The translations under genes were made by a program, and so were the position numbers. From Paraburkholderia sp. ZP32-5 (lineage in GTDB: Bacteria > Pseudomonadota > Gammaproteobacteria > Burkholderiales > Burkholderiaceae), in NCBI RefSeq assembly GCF_021390495.1, contig NZ_JAJEJP010000002.1, positions 992,001-1,056,000 on the forward strand: a stretch of 64,000 nucleotides of DNA. Direction: 5' to 3'. Numbering within the stretch: position 1 is the stretch's first letter; the number at the start of each line of letters is the position of its first letter. The notes beneath the pieces were generated by a model. That model was given only the letters and a program-made list of their open reading frames with translations. It made no database searches and was not told where the DNA came from. Of the stretch, positions 1 through 8,400 are shown piece after piece.

Positions 1-234
1 CAGGACAAGGGCGTGCAGGACGCGGGCGGCGCGCGCTTCGCCGGCAACCTGAATCTGTGGATGGATGGCGCCGGGCACATCACCAAGGTGACGGTCGCGC
101 AGTCGACCGGCGATCCGAAGATCGATGCGGCGGTGGTGGCCGCGGTGGAGTCGCTGGGCAAGGTGGACGAACCGCCGCCGCCCGGCACCGCGTATCCGGT
201 CCTCGTGAAGTTGCTGGGCCACAAGCCGGTCTAG
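1..234 (+). CDS. TonB-type C-terminal domain protein (3' part only)
   Basis: The reading frame is open from the first base and ends in TAG at 232-234, so only the last 77 residues are seen. They have the TonB_C (TonB_2) pattern: a beta strand with a Gly turn (LWMDGAGHITKVTVAQSTGD), then a helix beginning KIDAAVVAAVESL, then a Pro-rich turn and a final strand. In this family the domain sits in the periplasm and couples the ExbB/ExbD motor to an outer-membrane partner. A porin gene follows 88 bases later on the same strand, which would suit such a partner. Whether the missing part holds a membrane anchor cannot be judged. Confidence 0.7.
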   Translation, partial: QDKGVQDAGGARFAGNLNLWMDGAGHITKVTVAQSTGDPKIDAAVVAAVESLGKVDEPPPPGTAYPVLVKLLGHKPV

Positions 235-322
235 TCGGAAACAGAAAACAGTACGGAACACGGGGCGGGCGCGCCGGGCAAACGGCGGCAGCCAGCAAAC
301 AGCAGATATGCGGAGATCGTTG

Positions 323-2170
323 ATGGTGCAGAAAATGAGAATTCGGGGTGAGGGTTGCAGCGCTGGGGCACTGTCGTTGCGGCGCTCGCGCATGAGCGCG
401 GCGCTGTTCGCGCTGGGGATCACCTGTTCGGCGTTCGCGCACGCGCAGTCGCTGGAGACGCAGGCCGCCGATGCGTCGGCCAACGCCGCATCGACGCCGA
501 CCGGCAGCACGGTGATCAACCTGATCAATCTGCTGGTCAAGCGTGGCGTGCTGACGAAGGAGAACGCCACCGAGCTGATCGCGCAGGCGCAGAGCGAGGC
601 GGCCCAGGCGAGGACCAGCCGAGTGGCGACAGCGGGCGTGGCGGGGGCGGCAGGGGCAGCAGGAGCCGCGGTCGTGAACGCGCCGACGCAGCCAGGCGAC
701 GTCGCGGTGCCGTACGTGCCGCAGGTCGTGCGCGACCAGATCCGCGACCAGGTCAAGCAGGAAGTGGTCGCGCAGGCGAAAGCCGAGAACTGGGCGCAGC
801 CGAATACGTTTCCGGACTGGGTGTCGCGCATTCACCTGAACGGCGATCTGCGCGTGCGCGACCAGTACGACTTCTTCTCGTCACGCAACGCGACCGGACT
901 GACGAACTTCGCCGCGGCCAATGCCGGCGGTGGCATCGACGTCAACCAGAACACCAATACGCGTCCATATCCGGTGCTGAACACTACGCAGGATCGCGAC
1001 AACCAGCTCAGCGTGCGCGCGCGTCTGGGCGTCACGGCCGATATCTCCAGCCAGCTGATCGCGGGCCTGCAGCTCGCGAGCGGCAACGACAACGGGCCGG
1101 TGTCGACGACCAGCCTGCTGGGCGGCGGCTTCGCGAAGAACAACATCTGGCTGAATCAGGCGTTCCTGAAATACGCGCCGTTGCCGTGGGTCAATATCAC
1201 GGCGGGCCGCTTCGACAATCCGTTCTTCTCGTCGGACCTCCTGTTCTCGAACGATCTGCAGTTCGACGGTATCGCGGCGAATTTCCGCCATCTTCTGCCG
1301 GGTCACAACGACGTGACGCTGTTCGGCACGATCGGCGCATTCCCGATCCAGTACGCGTCGGACGGCTTCCTGGGCCAGAATCCGGATAACCCCGGCGGCA
1401 CCACCAAGTGGATGGTCGGCGGCCAGGTGGGCGCCGAGTGGCAGGTCAACGACCAGAACAAACTCAAGGGCGCATTCGCGTACTACGACTTCATGAACCT
1501 GCGCGGCCAGTTGTCGTCGCCGTGCGCGATGTATCTGGGCGCAACGAGCTGCAGCACGGATAGCGACGCACCGGCGTTCATGCAGAAGGGCAACACGCTG
1601 ATCGCGCTGCGCAACATCGCGCAGAACCCGAATCTGGCGCCGGGACTGACGCCGGAGCAGCAGGTGTTCGGTCTCGCCTACAACTATCGTCTGTTCGACT
1701 CGAAGCTGCAGTGGGATACGAACGTCGCCGGCCGCATGAAGCTGCGTCTCGACGGCGAGTACGTGCGCAACCTCGCGTTCAACCAGAACAAGGCATTCGC
1801 GGCGGCGTCGACGCCGATCAACAACTACAACAACCCGAGCACCACGAACACGGTGACGGAAGCCAACTACAAGAGCGGCGGCGACGGTTTTATGTTCAAG
1901 GCGACGCTGGGCAGTCCGGAGACGGTCGAGCCGGGTCAGTGGAACTTCTCGGTGACCTACAAGTACCTGGAACCGGATGCAGTACTCGACGCGTTCACCG
2001 ATCCGGACTTCAATCTGGGCGGCACGAACGCGAAGGGTTACATCGTCGGTGCACAGTACGCGGTGGCGAAGAATGCGTGGCTGCAGGCGCGCTATCTGAG
2101 CGCGCGCGAAGTCTACGGGCCGCCGCTGTCGATCGACGTGCTGCAGCTTGAAATGAACGCACGCTTCTAA
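323..2170 (+). CDS. putative outer-membrane porin (Porin_5-like)
   Basis: A 615-residue outer-membrane beta-barrel protein. A signal segment (ALFALGITCSAFAHA, then QS) is followed by an Ala-rich helical stretch with LINLLVKRGVLTKENATELI, then a long run of alternating strands rich in Asn, Gly and aromatics, ending in the outer-membrane type C-terminus MNARF. This arrangement (N-terminal helical part plus barrel) is that of the 'putative porin' family. I chose ATG 323 over ATG 308 because GGAG lies 7 bases before it; both are in frame. The next gene overlaps the stop codon (TAATG), so the two are translationally coupled. The substrate is unknown; the TonB-like neighbours suggest energised or gated transport, which is inference. 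Confidence 0.75.
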   Translation: MVQKMRIRGEGCSAGALSLRRSRMSAALFALGITCSAFAHAQSLETQAADASANAASTPTGSTVINLINLLVKRGVLTKENATELIAQAQSEAAQARTSRVATAGVAGAAGAAGAAVVNAPTQPGDVAVPYVPQVVRDQIRDQVKQEVVAQAKAENWAQPNTFPDWVSRIHLNGDLRVRDQYDFFSSRNATGLTNFAAANAGGGIDVNQNTNTRPYPVLNTTQDRDNQLSVRARLGVTADISSQLIAGLQLASGNDNGPVSTTSLLGGGFAKNNIWLNQAFLKYAPLPWVNITAGRFDNPFFSSDLLFSNDLQFDGIAANFRHLLPGHNDVTLFGTIGAFPIQYASDGFLGQNPDNPGGTTKWMVGGQVGAEWQVNDQNKLKGAFAYYDFMNLRGQLSSPCAMYLGATSCSTDSDAPAFMQKGNTLIALRNIAQNPNLAPGLTPEQQVFGLAYNYRLFDSKLQWDTNVAGRMKLRLDGEYVRNLAFNQNKAFAAASTPINNYNNPSTTNTVTEANYKSGGDGFMFKATLGSPETVEPGQWNFSVTYKYLEPDAVLDAFTDPDFNLGGTNAKGYIVGAQYAVAKNAWLQARYLSAREVYGPPLSIDVLQLEMNARF

Positions 2171-2871
2171 TGGGGTCGTCCATGAACCTGTCTACCGGGA
2201 TGCGTTCTTCCGTTCTCATGGGCGCGCTGCTGTGTGGTCTGTTGAGTGGTCTGTTCGCGACGGGCAGCGCGTCGGCTCAAAGTCAAAGCATCGAGGACCG
2301 GTTGCGTAGCCAGTTGCGCGAGACGACGCAGCAGTTGCGTCAGCTGCAGGACGGCCAGGCGCAGATGCAAAGTGATGTGAGCACCGCACAGCAGCAGCGC
2401 GACCAGGCGCTGGCTCAGCTGAAGCAGGCGCAGGCGGATCTGGCAGCGGCCAAAGGCAAGTCCGACGGCGAGGTGGCGGCCGAGCGCGCGCTGTCTACTG
2501 AAAAGGCGAGCCATGCGCGCGACAGCCAGCAGCTGACGAAATACAAGTCGGCGTATGACGATCTGCTGACGGTGTCGCGCTCGCACGATACGCAGGCGCA
2601 GACGCAGCTGAAGACGACGCAGTCACAGTTGCAGATGTGCGAGGCGAAAAACGTGCAGCTGTATCAGGTGGGTCACGAGATCCTTGATGCGTACGAGCAT
2701 GTGGGCTTCGGCACCGTGATGAGTTCACGCGAGCCGTTCGCGCAGAGCGCGCGCGTGAAATACGACGAGATCGCGCAGCGCTACGGCGATACGTTGTATG
2801 GCGGGAAGTACGACCCGAATGCGCGGCCGGTGGCGGCGTCGCCAGCTTCGGCCGCGACGGGTAAGCAGTGA
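2170..2871 (+). CDS. periplasmic coiled-coil protein of unknown function
   Basis: A 233-residue protein with a signal peptide (hydrophobic MGALLCGLLSGLFATGSASA, cleavage near SAQS). A long Gln/Ala-rich heptad region follows at about residues 35-150 (ETTQQLRQLQDGQAQMQSD and similar), then a short globular-looking tail with AYEHVGFGTVMSSREPF. The start overlaps the porin stop; ATG 2182 is an alternative. No enzyme motif is visible. By position it is probably a periplasmic adaptor or spacer for the porin, but that is inference. A perfect 8-bp hairpin (CCATCCGC/GCGGATGG, about 2909-2930) lies behind it without a T-run. Confidence 0.65.
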   Translation: MGSSMNLSTGMRSSVLMGALLCGLLSGLFATGSASAQSQSIEDRLRSQLRETTQQLRQLQDGQAQMQSDVSTAQQQRDQALAQLKQAQADLAAAKGKSDGEVAAERALSTEKASHARDSQQLTKYKSAYDDLLTVSRSHDTQAQTQLKTTQSQLQMCEAKNVQLYQVGHEILDAYEHVGFGTVMSSREPFAQSARVKYDEIAQRYGDTLYGGKYDPNARPVAASPASAATGKQ

Positions 2872-2999
2872 AAATACAGTGAACATGCAGTGAGAGTCGA
2901 GCGGGCCATCCGCTGCCGGCGGATGGTCTGACGGACGACCTGAGAGCGTGAGGGCGGGCACGTATCCCGTCGAAATCAAGTCGAGAAAGGAAAGCTGAG

Positions 3000-3584
3000 A
3001 TGGCGCAGAAGAGCACGGAGACCACGGGCGAGCAGCCGGTGGCGCAGGCATTGATCGAGGCGGTCGAAATCGGCCAGCTTGCCGACCTGTTGCAGTCGGC
3101 GGGTTACCGCGTGAATACGGTGGAGCAGGGCGGCACGGTGCAATTGATGAGCGCGAGCCAGGGCGTCGGCTTTGCGGTGCGCTTCGGCAATGTGGCCGCG
3201 GCCCGCTCGCAGGACCCGTCGGCCAGCGCCACGCCGGTGCGCTACATGGACTACACGCTGAGCTGCCTGTTGCAGGTGCAGGGCGAACTGCCGGTCGAGC
3301 TGGTGGCCAGCTGGAACCGCACCAAGCGGTTTGCCCGTCTCGCCAATCATGGCGCGTTCCTGTCGCTGGAGATGGACGTGATCGTCGGGGGCGGCGTGTC
3401 CGCGCGTTATCTGCGCGGCACGATCGAACTGTGGGAGCGCCTGATGCAGGAGTTTCTGCTGCATCTGCGCAACCGTCCGGCGATGTCGGCGCAAACGCCG
3501 GTGACGCAGGCGGTGGCTGAGTCGGAAGGCTCGGCAGCGGCGGCCCACGCGACGGATGAACGCGCCGACGCTGACGCCCAATGA
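3000..3584 (+). CDS. YbjN domain protein
   Basis: A 194-residue protein without signal peptide. Residues about 20-165 show the YbjN pattern: a short helix, a variable strand pair (AGYRVNTVEQGGTVQLMSA), a central sheet with YMDYTLSCLLQVQGELPVEL, and the helix NRTKRFARLANHGAFLSLEMDVIVGGG. The C-terminus is a low-complexity Ala-rich tail. YbjN proteins have a fold like type III secretion chaperones and are usually cytoplasmic; their molecular role is poorly defined. GGAAAG precedes the start by about 6 bases. The gene sits between a coiled-coil periplasmic protein and a periplasmic isomerase, so a chaperone-like role in assembling the cluster's products is possible but unproven. Confidence 0.7.
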   Translation: MAQKSTETTGEQPVAQALIEAVEIGQLADLLQSAGYRVNTVEQGGTVQLMSASQGVGFAVRFGNVAAARSQDPSASATPVRYMDYTLSCLLQVQGELPVELVASWNRTKRFARLANHGAFLSLEMDVIVGGGVSARYLRGTIELWERLMQEFLLHLRNRPAMSAQTPVTQAVAESEGSAAAAHATDERADADAQ

Positions 3585-3689
3585 TCGACGGCCCGCGCTC
3601 AAGCGATCACGCGCGAGCAGCGGCGCAGACCCGCTTTTTTCGGGCGCTACGTCGCGCCCACGAACGGTAGTCCGGTAGGAGGAAGAATC

Positions 3690-4562
3690 ATGAAGAAGTT
3701 CGTTATCGCCATGGCGGGCTTGCTGGCGTGCGCGCCGCTCGTCGCGTTCTCGCAGGACGACGTGATCGCGCGCGCGGGCGACGCATCGGTGACGCAGTCG
3801 GACGTAGAGACGCTGCTGAAGGGCGTCGATCCGCGTGCGCGCCAGGCGGCCGACGCCGCCGCGATGGACGGTCTGGTGCGCGCGGCGCTCGCGCAGAAGA
3901 TCGTGCTCGCGCAGGCGAAGCAGAAAGGCTGGGACAAGCAGCCGCAAGTGCAGGCGCAGATCGAGCAGGCGCAGCGGGAGATCATCGAGCGCAGCTATCT
4001 GGCGTCCGTCAACACGCCGGATGCCGCTTATCCGTCGGACGCCGAGATTCAGGCCGCGTATGACGGCAATCCGCGCGCATTCACCGTGCCGGCCTCGCTG
4101 CATCTCGCGCAGATCTACCTGGAGTTGCCGCCGAACGCGGACGCCGCGACGGTCGCCAAGCTGCACAAGCAGGCCGACGATCTCGCCGTGCGTGCGCGCA
4201 AGGGCGATTTCGCCGCGCTCGCGAAGGCGAATTCGCAGGACAAGACGAGCGCGGCAAACGGCGGCGATATGGGCTTCATGCCGGAGGCGGTGCTGTTGCC
4301 CGCCGTGCGTCAGGCGGCCGCGACGCTGAAGCCGGGCGAGGTTTCAGCGCCGATCCAGACGCCGACCGGCTTTCACGTCGTGAAGCTGATCGACACGAAG
4401 GCCGCGACCGTGCGTCCGCTGCCCGAGGTCAAGGAACAGATCCGCGCGATGCTGCGTACGCAGCGCACGCAGCAAAACGCTCAGGCGTATCTGGCGAAGC
4501 TGACCGACAAGGCGCCGATCAACGAAGACGCGCTGAAAAAAGCGGTCGCGTCGACGCAATAG
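3690..4562 (+). CDS. periplasmic PpiC-type peptidyl-prolyl isomerase
   Basis: A 290-residue parvulin-type cis-trans prolyl isomerase. A signal peptide (MKKFVIAMAGLLACAPLVAFS) leads into a SurA-like helical N-terminal region (residues about 25-120) and then the rotamase domain at about 130-235. Its conserved marks are FTVPASLHLAQIYLELPP at the start, ANGGDMGFMPE in the middle and TPTGFHVVKLID at the end. The start is fixed by an excellent AGGAGG 7 bases upstream. Such proteins fold outer-membrane and exported proteins in the periplasm. In this cluster the likely client is the porin three genes upstream; that is inference from position. Confidence 0.88.
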   Translation: MKKFVIAMAGLLACAPLVAFSQDDVIARAGDASVTQSDVETLLKGVDPRARQAADAAAMDGLVRAALAQKIVLAQAKQKGWDKQPQVQAQIEQAQREIIERSYLASVNTPDAAYPSDAEIQAAYDGNPRAFTVPASLHLAQIYLELPPNADAATVAKLHKQADDLAVRARKGDFAALAKANSQDKTSAANGGDMGFMPEAVLLPAVRQAAATLKPGEVSAPIQTPTGFHVVKLIDTKAATVRPLPEVKEQIRAMLRTQRTQQNAQAYLAKLTDKAPINEDALKKAVASTQ

Positions 4563-4571
4563 GGGCGCGGC

Positions 4572-5492
4572 ATGCGGACCGATGATCCGGAGCAAAGCGT
4601 GAACGCCGCAGCGCAAGCCGCCGATAGCCGGCGCGCGCCGGCCGATCAGGCGCGGCGGGTGCCGGTGGTCGAAGCCGGCACGTGGCTCACCCTGGCGGAC
4701 GACGGCTTGACGCGGTGTCCGCTGTGCTTCGGTGCGATGGAGCCGGCGCCGGGCATGGCGGGGTTCGTGCGTCACAAGAATGCGCGCCGTGCCGCGCAAT
4801 GCGTGCTGACGACCTCGCACTATCAGCCCGACGATCTGGCCGTGCGGCGCGTCGCCAATCCGGCGCTATCGGCGCTCAATCGCCGCCGCTTCGTCGAGTG
4901 CTGGGAATTTCATTACGCGCTCGTCAGGCAGATGTGGCCGGGTATCACGATCCAGCGCTTCATCAACATGCTGGCGCTCGCGGACGTGCTGGGTCTGTGG
5001 TCCTACGCCGGCCTGCGCGACGACGATCTCGCGGCGGTGTTGCTGGTGCTTACGGGCTTTATCAAGGTTCGGCCGGGCGATGGGCTGCCCATTGCATTGC
5101 CTGTTGCGCCGTCCACGAAACCTGGCGCCGAAGCGGCTGCCGTCACGGAACGCCCGCGCGGTACGACGACGAACTGGGTCAGGTTCTGGTTCGATTCGAG
5201 CGTGCATGACGTGGGCGATCTGTGGATGCCGCGCGACAGACCCGCGGAGCTGTTCCGTGTCGATTACCGCGAGGCGGACGCGACGCCGTTTCCGACCGGC
5301 AATGAGGTGCTGCGCTGCGAGCGTGTCGCGGGTGTGCGCGAAGCATGGGCAGCGCGGGGCGAAGGGTCGGCGCAGACTATCGATGCGGCGGAGCGGCATG
5401 CCTTTCTATCGTTTGCATCCCGCACGCACGCGCTGGGTGGCGCGGATTCGTCGGTAGCGTCGAAGCGCCAGGGATCGAAAGGAGGAGGCTGA
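4572..5492 (+). CDS. unknown protein with a CPLC cysteine motif
   Basis: A 306-residue protein without signal peptide or membrane segment. Near residues 50-80 it has RCPLCFGAMEP and later AAQCVLTTSHY, spacing that could bind zinc (CxxC, then H and C). A middle part with FVECWEFHYALVRQMWPGI and IQRFINMLALADVLGLWSYAGL looks helical and DNA-binding-like but matches no family I can name. A Pro/Ala linker follows and then a sheet-like region with a conserved-looking NWVRFWFDSS. It starts 9 bases after ppiC and ends 2 bases before the next start, so it is in the same operon. Function unknown. Confidence 0.6.
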   Translation: MRTDDPEQSVNAAAQAADSRRAPADQARRVPVVEAGTWLTLADDGLTRCPLCFGAMEPAPGMAGFVRHKNARRAAQCVLTTSHYQPDDLAVRRVANPALSALNRRRFVECWEFHYALVRQMWPGITIQRFINMLALADVLGLWSYAGLRDDDLAAVLLVLTGFIKVRPGDGLPIALPVAPSTKPGAEAAAVTERPRGTTTNWVRFWFDSSVHDVGDLWMPRDRPAELFRVDYREADATPFPTGNEVLRCERVAGVREAWAARGEGSAQTIDAAERHAFLSFASRTHALGGADSSVASKRQGSKGGG

Positions 5493-5494
5493 CG

Positions 5495-5881
5495 ATGAGA
5501 TTGCGTTCAATACGGTGGTGTGTCGTCGTTGCGGGCCTGTGCGTGGCTAGTGTGAGTCACGCGCAGGACGCCCGATCGAAAGCGGATACGACGGGCCAGC
5601 CCGCGTCGGCGAGCAAACCGGTGTGCGTCGACGCGGAGGTCAACGGGCAGCGGGCGCTGTCGTATGACTGTCTGTCGACGCAGTTGCAGCCCAAGCCGGT
5701 GGCGACGGTCGCTGCGTCGCAGACCGCGGCGGAGGCGTTGGCGACGCAGCCGTCGAACAAGGTCGGCACGTTCAATCTGTCGACCGAACAGAATCGCTTC
5801 GGCTCCAACTGGGGCAAATCCGTGACACCGCAGCGGCCCGCGCCGCCCGCGCCACCGCCGCCATCAGCGCCGCCGAAATGA
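5495..5881 (+). CDS. small secreted Pro-rich protein
   Basis: A 128-residue exported protein of unknown function. The signal peptide (RWCVVVAGLCVASVSHAQ) is clear. The mature part has two cysteines (PVCVDAEVNGQRALSYDCL) likely to be disulfide-bonded, and ends in a Pro/Ala tail. The start at ATG 5495 is decided by GGAGGAGG at 5481-5488. The stop overlaps ATG 5878 (ATGA), the start of a short frame that belongs to the remnant of the next gene. Confidence 0.65.
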   Translation: MRLRSIRWCVVVAGLCVASVSHAQDARSKADTTGQPASASKPVCVDAEVNGQRALSYDCLSTQLQPKPVATVAASQTAAEALATQPSNKVGTFNLSTEQNRFGSNWGKSVTPQRPAPPAPPPPSAPPK

Positions 5882-7034
5882 AGCGGATCCCGGCAGCGGG
5901 CGGAAAGGTGCATCGACAGACGCGAGCGCTAGCAACGCGACGAGCCACGGGCATGACCCACGCGTGATTCTGACCAATCGGCACGTGGTCGGCGATTCGA
6001 CCACGGTCGATGTGAAGCTCACGGACAAGCGCGAGTTCAAAGGCCGCGTGATCGGCCGCGATCCGATGTCGGATGTGGCGGTCTTGAAGATCGATGCGCA
6101 CGATCTGCCGGCGGTGGTCACCGGCGATCCGGCGCGTACCGAGGTCGGCGACTGGGTGATGGCGATCGGTTCGCCGTATGGGTTCGCCAATACGGTCACG
6201 CAGGGCATCGTCAGCGCGAAATCGCGCTCGCTGCCGGGCGAGAGCTATATCCCGTTCCTGCAAACCGATGTGCCGATCAATCCGGGTAATTCGGGCGGCC
6301 CGCTGTTCGATCTGCATGGTCGCGTGATTGCGATCAACTCGATGATCTATTCGAAGACCGGTGGCTACCAGGGGCTGTCGTTCGCCATCCCTATCGATAT
6401 CGCGCTCGACGTCAAGGACCAACTGCTCAAGTCCGGGCACGTGACGCGCGGGCGGCTCGGTGTCGCGGCGCAGGAAGTCAGCCAGTCGCTGGCGCGGTCT
6501 TTCGGTCTGCCGAAGCCTGACGGCGCGTTGATCAGCGCGGTCGAAAGCGGCGGTCCGGCCGAGCGCGCGGGCATCCATCCGGGCGATGTCGTGCTCGCGG
6601 TGAACGGCGTCGCGCTCGACGACTCCGCCGACCTGTTGACGCTCGCCGCGAAGCTGAAGCCCGGATCGACCGCCGATCTCACGGTATGGCGCTCCGGCGC
6701 GGCCGTTCATGTCGACGTGACGATCGGCGCGCTGACCGTTGCGTCGAACGACGCGGCGAGCACGGGCCAGCGATATCCCGGCATTGTCGCGCGTGAGCTG
6801 ACGCCCGCCGAGCTGCAGAGCGCCCACGTGGACCACGGGCTGCTGGTCGAGCAGGTGAGCGGGGCGGCGTCGAGCACGGGGCTGAAGGCGGGCGACATCG
6901 TGCTCGCGGTCAACCGCGCGACGGTCGCCACGCTCGCGGAGTTCGCCGCGCAACTCAGACAGGCGGGACCGGATGCGGCGTTGCTGGTTCAGCGTGGCGA
7001 CGCGCGCCAGTACGTGCCGATGCATGGAGACTGA
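5878..7034 (+). pseudogene. HtrA/DegP-like S1C protease, N-terminus missing
   Basis: The frame from GTG 5964 encodes 356 residues of an HtrA-type periplasmic serine protease: ILTNRHVV with catalytic His (residue 7), PMSDVAVLKI with Asp (37), NPGNSGGP with Ser (110), then two PDZ domains at about 155-250 and 260-350. The family normally has a signal peptide and about 100 more residues, including the GSGF strand, before this His; those are absent. A coupled ATG at 5878 opens a 29-codon frame (MKRIPAAGGK...) that stops at 5965-5967 in a different frame. This looks like the old start joined to the protease body after a deletion. An internal start would give a cytoplasmic, probably misfolded fragment. 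The PDZ part is intact and codon use is normal, so decay appears recent; a sequencing error cannot explain the missing 100 residues. Confidence 0.75.
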
Positions 7035-7044
7035 TTGCTCCGAT

Positions 7045-7302
7045 ATGCGGATTTCCGATTGGGTTGAAAGTGGCGGCGGCGCGAGCGGCGTGGGCGTTGC
7101 GCGCTGGCGTGCGGGCGCGGGCGTGAGTCAGGTCGTGAAGCAGGTCGCAAATCAGGTGACGAAGTGGTCGAGGCCGGTCGGCTGGATGCTGCTCGCGATC
7201 TTTTACGTTGCGTTGTGCGTGAACTACGAAGCGGTCTGCACATGGTGCGGACGACTTGAACTGGCTGCGCTGACGAGCGCGAGATCGTGGCGGATACGGT
7301 GA
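7045..7302 (+). CDS. small single-pass membrane protein
   Basis: An 85-residue frame with one clear membrane helix (RPVGWMLLAIFYVALCVNYE) after an amphipathic stretch with QVVKQVANQVTKW, and two Cys just behind the helix (VCTWC). ATG 7024, which overlaps the protease stop, is an alternative start; neither has a strong ribosome site. It overlaps the region before the next gene. No family recognised. Its place beside two TonB-C-type genes suggests a membrane accessory role, which is speculation. Confidence 0.45.
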   Translation: MRISDWVESGGGASGVGVARWRAGAGVSQVVKQVANQVTKWSRPVGWMLLAIFYVALCVNYEAVCTWCGRLELAALTSARSWRIR

Positions 7303-7307
7303 CGGCA

Positions 7308-7757
7308 ATGATGACGAACCTCGGATACTGGCGCCGTCTCGGCGCGGCGGTGATCGCGATGCTGAGCGGCTTGCCCGCGGTCCAGTCCTACGCGGCGACG
7401 ACCGACGCGCCGGCGGCGTGGGTGGCCTACGCGCAACTGGTCGGGCAGACGTTCCAGACATGGATCGAATCGGACGACGCCGATGCCGGCCGTTTCCAGC
7501 AATACCTCGATGCGCGGATGGCCGCCGCGCACGCGGATAGTTCGCCGGTCTCGACGATCCTGATCCAGACATGGATCGGCCCGGATGGCCGGGTGACCGA
7601 CGTGCGTTTCGATTCGCTCGGCAATGCCGACGCGGACAGCGCGCTGCGCACGTTACTGACCGCGCATCCGATCTCGAACCCGCCGCCGCGCGACATGCGC
7701 CAGCCATTGCGGGTTCGTCTAAGTATCCGGCCGAATCCCGACGCACCGAATTCATAG
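7308..7757 (+). CDS. secreted TonB-C-type domain protein
   Basis: A 149-residue protein with a signal peptide (LGAAVIAMLSGLPAVQSYA) and a C-terminal half of TonB_2 type: TWIGPDGRVTDVRFDSLGNAD, then a helix DSALRTLLTAH, then a Pro turn and the strand LRVRLSIRPN. Unlike classic TonB it has no obvious Pro-rich periplasm-spanning region, and its N-terminal hydrophobic segment ends in an AxA-like site, so it may be released into the periplasm. ATG 7308 is preferred to GTG 7287 because GGTGA stands just before it and the signal peptide then begins normally. It is a second copy of the domain seen at 1-234. Confidence 0.65.
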   Translation: MMTNLGYWRRLGAAVIAMLSGLPAVQSYAATTDAPAAWVAYAQLVGQTFQTWIESDDADAGRFQQYLDARMAAAHADSSPVSTILIQTWIGPDGRVTDVRFDSLGNADADSALRTLLTAHPISNPPPRDMRQPLRVRLSIRPNPDAPNS

Positions 7758-7928
7758 CGCAGTGGTGCGAATTCGCCGCTGTTCTCCGGGATAAGCCGGA
7801 TGCATTTCATCTGACTTTTCTGCTGTAATTCCTACCGAAACGAACGGATGTGCGTTAATTCGTTTGCCGTTTTGCAACGCTTATTGCTTTGCGTGAAGCC
7901 CGGCAATAAGATTTTGACCCGATTAAAA

Positions 7929-7940
7929 GCAAACGTTTGG
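7929..7940. promoter_or_regulatory. upstream palindromic operator (LacI-family-like)
   Basis: GCAAACGTTTGG contains the perfect palindrome CAAACGTTTG. The central AACGTT with flanking C/G is the shape of LacI/PurR-family operators (E. coli PurR consensus core GCAAACGTTTGC). It lies 5 bases upstream of a candidate -35 element. Confidence 0.5.
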
Positions 7941-7944
7941 CTTA

Positions 7945-7972
7945 TTGAGGTTGGTAGTTTTAATTGTATTTA
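7945..7972 (+). promoter_or_regulatory. candidate sigma70 promoter for the cellulose operon
   Basis: TTGAGG (7945-7950), a 16-base spacer and TATTTA (7967-7972). It faces bcsP and lies exactly between the two palindromic operators, which supports its use. Transcription would start near 7979, inside the second operator. Confidence 0.4.
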
Positions 7973-7979
7973 TCAAACC

Positions 7980-7991
7980 GCAAACGTTTGC
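7980..7991. promoter_or_regulatory. downstream palindromic operator (LacI-family-like)
   Basis: GCAAACGTTTGC, a perfect 12-bp palindrome, repeats the 10-bp core of the site at 7929. Centre-to-centre distance is 51 bp, about five helical turns, so both face the same side of DNA. It covers the expected start point of the promoter at 7945-7972. Confidence 0.5.
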
Positions 7992-8400
7992 CTTGCTATA
8001 TTTGACATTCAATCGCTTAACTCCCACTCTCGACTGACGGATAATGCACCCTAATTGTTCGGGGCCGCGCATTAAATTCCGCTGCTACAATGTGCGCCGC
8101 TCAACCAGAGCACTGAGACTATCTCCAGACTACACGCCGTTATCGAAATGGCGAGGATTTTTAGCTCATCCGATTGAAAATCGGACGCCAGCACCGCACT
8201 AAAGCGCTTTTCTAAAGGGTGAATGGGCGAACGCACCAGGTGCGTGACGCTTAACGATTTGCGAATATTACGGCAGACATATGGCTGTAATGGAGCCAAC
8301 GGGGTTTTTATTCGGTAGGTAAAAATTACGGCGGATTGTCCGGCGGGTGCGCGGTGCAATCTGCAAACAGACAGTATGGCCAGTACGGCGGGGACCACGC

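Larger units (their letters stand above)
7758..8400. promoter_or_regulatory. 643-bp AT-richer control and leader region of the cellulose operon
   Basis: No convincing gene. Between about 7830 and 8070 the base composition drops well below that of the flanks. This part holds two copies of CAAACGTTTG and a sigma70-like promoter (listed separately). From there to the bcsP start is a leader of about 400 bases with no long open frame on the plus strand. I looked for a class I c-di-GMP riboswitch (CACRGGGCAAACC plus GACGCAAAGCC) and did not find it. Confidence 0.6.

Noticed and set aside
80..835. Long minus-strand frames opposite real genes, such as 251 residues here
   Set aside because: Arg/His/Pro-rich translations typical of the opposite strand of high-GC genes; no motifs or ribosome sites.
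7848..8054. 68-codon frame in the AT-rich bcs control region
   Set aside because: It runs across the operators and promoter, has no ribosome site and no protein-like pattern.
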